NCBI GenBank assembly: GCA_016787785.1
Contig: JAEUTO010000011.1
Location: 186,001-250,000, forward strand
Direction: 5' to 3'
Length of the DNA: 64,000 nt
From: Bacteroidia bacterium
Lineage (GTDB): Bacteria > Bacteroidota > Bacteroidia > B-17B0 > Aurantibacillaceae
Both the position numbers and the translations under genes were made by a program. A model generated the notes under the pieces. It did not search any database. It was given only the letters and a program-made list of their open reading frames with translations, and had not been told where the DNA came from. This document shows positions 60,448 to 64,000 of the stretch, one piece after another. Numbering within the stretch: position 1 is the stretch's first letter; every line of letters begins with the position of its first letter.

Positions 60448-62157
60448 TTACTTTTTTTCCTCGACCTTTCTTTCTTCGATAATTACCTGCGTAAAATCAA
60501 AATAACGAATAGGGTTTACATGAAAGTTCTTTAAACGTGTTTTGATCAACCTGCAATTACTTTCGTACCAAAGCGCAATTATTGGCGCATCATCCATTAA
60601 AATTTGTTCTGCTTTTAAGAAATTAACTGCTGCAGAATCTCTGTTTAGGGCATCGCGACCCATTTTGTAATACTTGTCGTATTCGGCATTTTTGTATTTG
60701 ATCGTATTAGGATACGACATGCGGCTTGTATCGCTGGTTACGGGCTCGCCATAAAAAATGGAGAGGAAAGATTCCGGACTTGGATAATCGGCAACCCAAC
60801 CATCGCGGAAAATATCGCCTTTTCCTTTAATTTGAAGATCAAATTTCTCGGGATTTGGAAGCGATTCGAAGGTGATGTTGATATTTAAATTATTTTTTAA
60901 TTGTTTTTGGATCTCGGCCGCAACCGTATTATTTCTTGAATTCCCGGAGTTTACTATCAACTGTATCTCTGCCAGACCTTTACCGTTAGGATAGCCGGCT
61001 TCTGCCAATAATTTTTTCGCTTTCTCAAGATCCAGGTCGTAACCTTTTACTGTGTAAGATTTATAAAAATCAAATGTGGGAGGCACAATACCGTTAATGG
61101 CCGGGCCATAAGCTTGTCCATTCAATACGCGATCGATTATTTTGCTTCTGTCAATACCGTAATTGATGGCCTGTCTAAGCTTGATGTTGTTGAAAGGCGC
61201 ACGGTTTACGTTAAACACGTAATACGAAGTACCCATTTCAGGACGTTGATCAAGGATAAACACCGGCGGACTGCCTTTGAACGATTTAATGTTTTCTTCA
61301 ACCACTTGTTTTAACTGGTTACTAGGCACAGAGCCAATAAAGTCAACATTTCCATTTTGAAACCTTTGTAAAGCTACCTCGGTTGATGAAACAATGTCTA
61401 TGATCACCGAATCAATGTATGGTAAAGATTTCCCTTCTTTGTCTTTTCCGTAATAATTGGCGTTTTTATATAATGCGTAGTGCGTTTTGGTAGATGTTTT
61501 TTCGTCAACCATAAAGGGGCCCGCGCCAATAAAGGAATCCTCCTTTTTTTGCTTGTAGGCTCCTTCGCTAAGGATGGCTGCTACCGGGTTAGCAAGGATC
61601 TCTAAAAAAATGCTTGGTGAGTTCAATAATTCGATCGAAAAGCTAAGATCGTCAATTACCTTAAAGCCTGTTAGTTGGGCTTTTTGGCCTTTCATGCTAG
61701 ATTGGTAATATTCGTTTGCACCAACTATCCTGTCTTTACAAACGGTGTGAAAATGAACATTTCCGGGCCTGTCGGTACAAAGCAACTCAAAAGTGAATTT
61801 TACGTCTTTACTGCTTATTTCGTCGTTATTTTGAAATTTTAGTCCTTTTCTCAGGTGAAAAGTAATGGTTTTGCCATCAGCGCTTATTTCCCACTTTTCG
61901 GCCAAACCCGGCATCAGAGTAAGATCCTTCGGGTTTATCTTCACCAAACCTTCATGAATTTGCGATGCAATTAACCCTTCAACAACATTGGTTATCCTGT
62001 GCGGAAAAATGCTTACCGGTGTAATTACTTCTGCGATCCTAACAACCTTATTTCCTCCCGTAAATTCGCTCGTATCAGCGTCTTTGCCACCACTTTTGCA
62101 CGATCCTAAAAATAGTACAGATGCCAGTGAAATAGGGTAAAATAGCGAAATTCTCAT
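60448..62157 (-). CDS. Peptide-binding lipoprotein of an ABC importer (SBP_bac_5)
   Basis: The 569-residue protein has a lipoprotein signal (hydrophobic LASVLFLGSC, Cys20) and the extracytoplasmic solute-binding fold of family 5: GLVKINPKDLTLMPGLAEKWEIS, GKTITFHLRKGLKFQNNDEISSKDVKFTFE, LRQAINYGIDRSKIIDRVLNGQAYGPA and DGWVADYPSPESFLSIFYG. It would bind oligopeptides or a similar ligand. No permease or ATPase genes of an Opp/Dpp system lie nearby; LptB belongs to another system. It is the first gene of the minus-strand run into the DUF5686 gene. Ligand unknown. Confidence 0.92.
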   Translation of the reverse strand: MRISLFYPISLASVLFLGSCKSGGKDADTSEFTGGNKVVRIAEVITPVSIFPHRITNVVEGLIASQIHEGLVKINPKDLTLMPGLAEKWEISADGKTITFHLRKGLKFQNNDEISSKDVKFTFELLCTDRPGNVHFHTVCKDRIVGANEYYQSSMKGQKAQLTGFKVIDDLSFSIELLNSPSIFLEILANPVAAILSEGAYKQKKEDSFIGAGPFMVDEKTSTKTHYALYKNANYYGKDKEGKSLPYIDSVIIDIVSSTEVALQRFQNGNVDFIGSVPSNQLKQVVEENIKSFKGSPPVFILDQRPEMGTSYYVFNVNRAPFNNIKLRQAINYGIDRSKIIDRVLNGQAYGPAINGIVPPTFDFYKSYTVKGYDLDLEKAKKLLAEAGYPNGKGLAEIQLIVNSGNSRNNTVAAEIQKQLKNNLNINITFESLPNPEKFDLQIKGKGDIFRDGWVADYPSPESFLSIFYGEPVTSDTSRMSYPNTIKYKNAEYDKYYKMGRDALNRDSAAVNFLKAEQILMDDAPIIALWYESNCRLIKTRLKNFHVNPIRYFDFTQVIIEERKVEEKK

Positions 62158-62238
62158 GATTCTACAGTTTAATTAACAAATTTAATTAAATTACTTCATA
62201 TAAAAAGTAAATAAAGTGCAATTTTCCTAAAAATATAT

Positions 62239-62269
62239 TTTGTAATTCAAAAAAATGATTATAATATTG
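62239..62269 (+). promoter_or_regulatory. Candidate Bacteroidota-type promoter for the gene at 62296
   Basis: TTTG at 62239-62242 is followed after exactly 19 bases by TAATATTG at 62262-62269, one mismatch from TAnnTTTG. The start of transcription would be near 62276, 20 bases before the ATG at 62296. Confidence 0.5.
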
Positions 62270-62295
62270 CAACGTTAAGAATTGAACTATAATCG

Positions 62296-63114
62296 ATGAA
62301 AAAATTTATACTTTATTTCCTTTTTTGTTTTGCTGGCATTAATTTTGCTAACGCCCAAGGCGGCGTTATAATTTTAGAAGGTAATTATCAAGGGAAAAAT
62401 CTTTATGTACAAAATCCATTTGGAAGTGGCGGCGTTGGTTTTTGTGTAACTGAGGTTAAAGTAAACGGTAACATTACAACAGATGAGATCCCTTCAAGTG
62501 CTTTTGAAATAGACATGAAGCCTCACAAACTAAATATTGGCGATAAAGTAGAGGTTAAAATTTTCCACAAAGAAGACTGCAAGCCTAAAGTACTAAATCC
62601 GGAAGTTTTAAAACCAAAAAGTACTTATGAGGTTGTTAGTATGACAGCTGATAAAGACGGAAACATTAAATGGACCACTAAGTCTGAAACAGGTAAATTA
62701 GCTTTTGCAGTTGAACAGTTCCGTTGGAACAAATGGGTAAAAGTTGGTGAAGTTGATGGTGTTGGTACGCCTACAAGTAATGAGTATTCTTTTAAAGTAG
62801 TGCCACACAGCGGAAAAAATCAGGTCCGTGTTCGTCAAACAGATTATAGCGGGCAACCGCGTTTAAGCAAACCAACTGAGTATATGAGCGAAGTTCCCGA
62901 AATTGAATACGCTCCAATGAAAGCCAGCAAAGACATTACTTTTTTCCAAAAAGGAAAATCAGATAAACAAATTGAGACGATGTATGAGATCTATGATCAA
63001 TACGGTAACATCGTTAAAAAAGGATTTGGTAGCAAGTTAGATGTAAGCAATCTTCCTAAAGGTGGTTATTTCCTTAACTTCGATAATAAAATGGGTGAAT
63101 TCGTAAAAAAGTAA
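62296..63114 (+). CDS. Exported protein with sorting-domain-like C-terminus, function unknown
   Basis: The 272-residue product has a signal peptide (MKKFILYFLFCFAGINFANAQ). The mature protein has a first domain (GGVIILEGNYQGKNLYVQNPF, FCVTEVKVNG, PHKLNIGDKVEVKIFHKEDC), a middle beta domain (IKWTTKSETGKLAFAVEQFRWNKWVKVGEVDG, SFKVVPHSGKNQVRVRQTDYSG) and a C-terminal segment (MYEIYDQYGNIVKKGFGSKLDVSNLPKGGYFLNF, EFVKK) with the layout of a type A sorting domain, without the usual YPNP start. It is preceded by a good promoter match and followed by a terminator, so it is a single-gene unit. I know similar exported proteins in Bacteroidota but cannot name a function. Confidence 0.75.
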   Translation: MKKFILYFLFCFAGINFANAQGGVIILEGNYQGKNLYVQNPFGSGGVGFCVTEVKVNGNITTDEIPSSAFEIDMKPHKLNIGDKVEVKIFHKEDCKPKVLNPEVLKPKSTYEVVSMTADKDGNIKWTTKSETGKLAFAVEQFRWNKWVKVGEVDGVGTPTSNEYSFKVVPHSGKNQVRVRQTDYSGQPRLSKPTEYMSEVPEIEYAPMKASKDITFFQKGKSDKQIETMYEIYDQYGNIVKKGFGSKLDVSNLPKGGYFLNFDNKMGEFVKK

Positions 63115-63135
63115 ATTCACACAAAAGAAATTTTT

Positions 63136-63168
63136 AAAAACCCTTTTCCAAAACGAAGAGGGTTTTTT
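63136..63168 (+). terminator. Terminator of the exported gene at 62296
   Basis: AAAAACCCTTTTC pairs with GAAGAGGGTTTTT (one T-G pair) around CAAAAC and runs into T residues, about 20 bases after the stop codon. Confidence 0.88.
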
Positions 63169-63202
63169 ATTTTAATAGATCTAATAGTATTAAATTTGTA
63201 AT

Positions 63203-63712
63203 ATGTATTCTATAACCATAAACGGCAACCAAACCCTTAAAACCAATTTAAATACTTCTAATAAAGAATTTGAAGGCACATTAAATGATGCTTTGGTAAA
63301 AGGGAATTTTGAAAAGATAAATGCGAACCAATATCATTTTTTAATGAATGGCAAATCGTATAATGTTGATCTTATAAAATTAAATGCCGAAGAAAAAACC
63401 ATGGTGGTAAAAATCAACTCGGTAAAATTTAATTTGCAGTTAAAAGATAAGTACGATGAGTTATTGCACACTTTAGGTTTGGATAATTTAGCTACCAAAA
63501 AAATAAATGAAATAAAAGCGCCTATGCCTGGCATGGTATTAAATATATTAGTTAAAGAAGGTGATACTGTAAACAAAGGCGATGCTTTAATTGTTTTAGA
63601 AGCAATGAAGATGGAAAATATTTTAAAAAGTCCGAGCGATGGAACGATTAAAAAAATTGCCATCAATAAAGGAACTGCTGTAGAAAAAAACCAAATACTA
63701 ATTCAATTTTAA
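63203..63712 (+). CDS. Biotin/lipoyl-attachment carrier protein
   Basis: The 169-residue product has a C-terminal biotinyl domain with KAPMPGMVLNILVKEGDTV, VLEAMKMENIL (biotinylated Lys136 in EAMKMEN) and GTIKKIAINKGTAVEKNQ. The first 90 residues are a linker with beta-type segments. It is the carrier subunit of a biotin-dependent carboxylase, such as acetyl- or propionyl-CoA carboxylase; the carboxylase and transferase genes are not in view. TAAATTTG, a perfect -7 element, lies at 63191-63198, only four bases before the ATG, but without a clear -33 partner, so the transcript may be nearly leaderless or come from elsewhere. The superoxide dismutase gene starts on the base after its stop. Confidence 0.9.
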   Translation: MYSITINGNQTLKTNLNTSNKEFEGTLNDALVKGNFEKINANQYHFLMNGKSYNVDLIKLNAEEKTMVVKINSVKFNLQLKDKYDELLHTLGLDNLATKKINEIKAPMPGMVLNILVKEGDTVNKGDALIVLEAMKMENILKSPSDGTIKKIAINKGTAVEKNQILIQF

Positions 63713-64000
63713 ATGAGCGATAACAGAAGAGATTTTTTAAAAAAAGGAACACTGCTTGGCCTATCGGGTTTGGCAAGTGCTTTATTTGGAAAAGATAAAA
63801 TAGATAAGTTAGAAGAAATGAGTAACCAGTTAGAAAATACACCCGCTTTTACCTTACCAAAATTACCTTACGCTTACGATGCCCTGGAACCTTTTATTGA
63901 TAAGCAAACCATGGAGATCCATCACACAAAACATCACCAGGCTTATGTAAATAAATTAAACGAAACGCCTTCAACCAATATCGATTACATGTCGGCCGAT
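63713..64000 (+). CDS. Tat-exported Fe/Mn superoxide dismutase, 5' part (3' end outside window)
   Basis: The frame begins [19 protein letters not shown], which has the twin-arginine motif RRDFLKKG and a hydrophobic stretch, so export by the Tat system is predicted. After a helical linker the mature enzyme starts [18 protein letters not shown], with [19 protein letters not shown] giving the first metal-binding His region of the Fe/Mn superoxide dismutase family. It converts superoxide to peroxide and oxygen outside the cytoplasm. The gene starts on the base after the biotinyl gene's stop, and runs off the right edge of the window. Metal preference cannot be judged from this part. Confidence 0.93.
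   Translation, partial: MSDNRRDFLKKGTLLGLSGLASALFGKDKIDKLEEMSNQLENTPAFTLPKLPYAYDALEPFIDKQTMEIHHTKHHQAYVNKLNETPSTNIDYMSAD

Noticed and set aside
1-64000. CRISPR arrays, insertion sequences, prophage, rRNA
   Set aside because: No regularly spaced repeat array with unique spacers, no transposase or integrase frame and no rRNA sequence was seen. The regular repeats present are coding repeats of surface proteins.

Overview
This 64 kb window is low-GC chromosomal DNA from a member of the Bacteroidota. The support is consistent across the window: several proteins end in type IX secretion (T9SS) type A sorting domains, there is a PorP/SprF-family T9SS protein, there are Bacteroidota-type families (DUF5686, DUF5606, DUF5819, GloVer repeats, a dipeptidyl peptidase IV-like S9 peptidase), promoters resemble TTTG-N19-TAnnTTTG, and Shine-Dalgarno sequences are scarce. 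Genus cannot be read from the sequence. No phage, transposase, CRISPR array or rRNA was seen. One tRNA gene, tRNA-Ala(GGC), is present.

Layout. 0-3.4 kb: the 3' end of the F1 ATP synthase operon (atpA, atpG), an acyl-CoA desaturase and a convergent exported protein. 3.5-6.1 kb: a TPR-sensor histidine kinase and LytTR response regulator pair. 6.2-20.3 kb: an accessory island of exported proteins. It holds a GloVer-repeat lipoprotein, a chain of overlapping exported orphan genes, three consecutive T9SS cargo proteins with SBBP, delta-60 and Ig-like repeats, and two related orphan genes near its two ends. 20.4-24.8 kb: photolyase, ECF sigma factor, lysS and a lipoprotein. 24.8-32.7 kb: two more T9SS cargo proteins, DUF5606, an MtfA-like peptidase, an M24 aminopeptidase and the PorP/SprF protein. 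32.7-40.1 kb: a CASTOR/POLLUX-like ion channel, DPP IV, DUF5819, patatin and M3 peptidase. 40.1-49.5 kb: a Cys-repeat protein, a gene-poor stretch with a T9SS remnant, gcvP, a TPR/SpoIIE phosphatase, a beta-solenoid protein, a DEAD-box-type helicase, tRNA-Ala and a MORN-like repeat protein. 49.7-64 kb: gcvT, thiolase, rsgA, then a minus-strand run (peptide-binding lipoprotein, DUF5686 protein, lptB, propeller/SpoIIE phosphatase, rdgB), and finally an exported protein, a biotinyl carrier protein and a Tat-exported superoxide dismutase that runs off the end.

How the genes fit together. T9SS cargo proteins and a PorP/SprF component in one window point to a cell that decorates its surface with repeat proteins. 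Two SpoIIE-type phosphatases with different sensor halves, a LytTR two-component pair and an ECF sigma factor give a signalling layer. gcvP and gcvT belong to the glycine cleavage system. The most unusual observations are genes whose signal peptides can only be completed from near-cognate start codons (ATT, CTG), an exported orphan gene chain inside the island, a 29-residue CxxC-x13-CxxC tandem-repeat protein, a cold-shock-like domain joined to a beta-solenoid, and two genes followed by degenerate copies of their own 3' tails.
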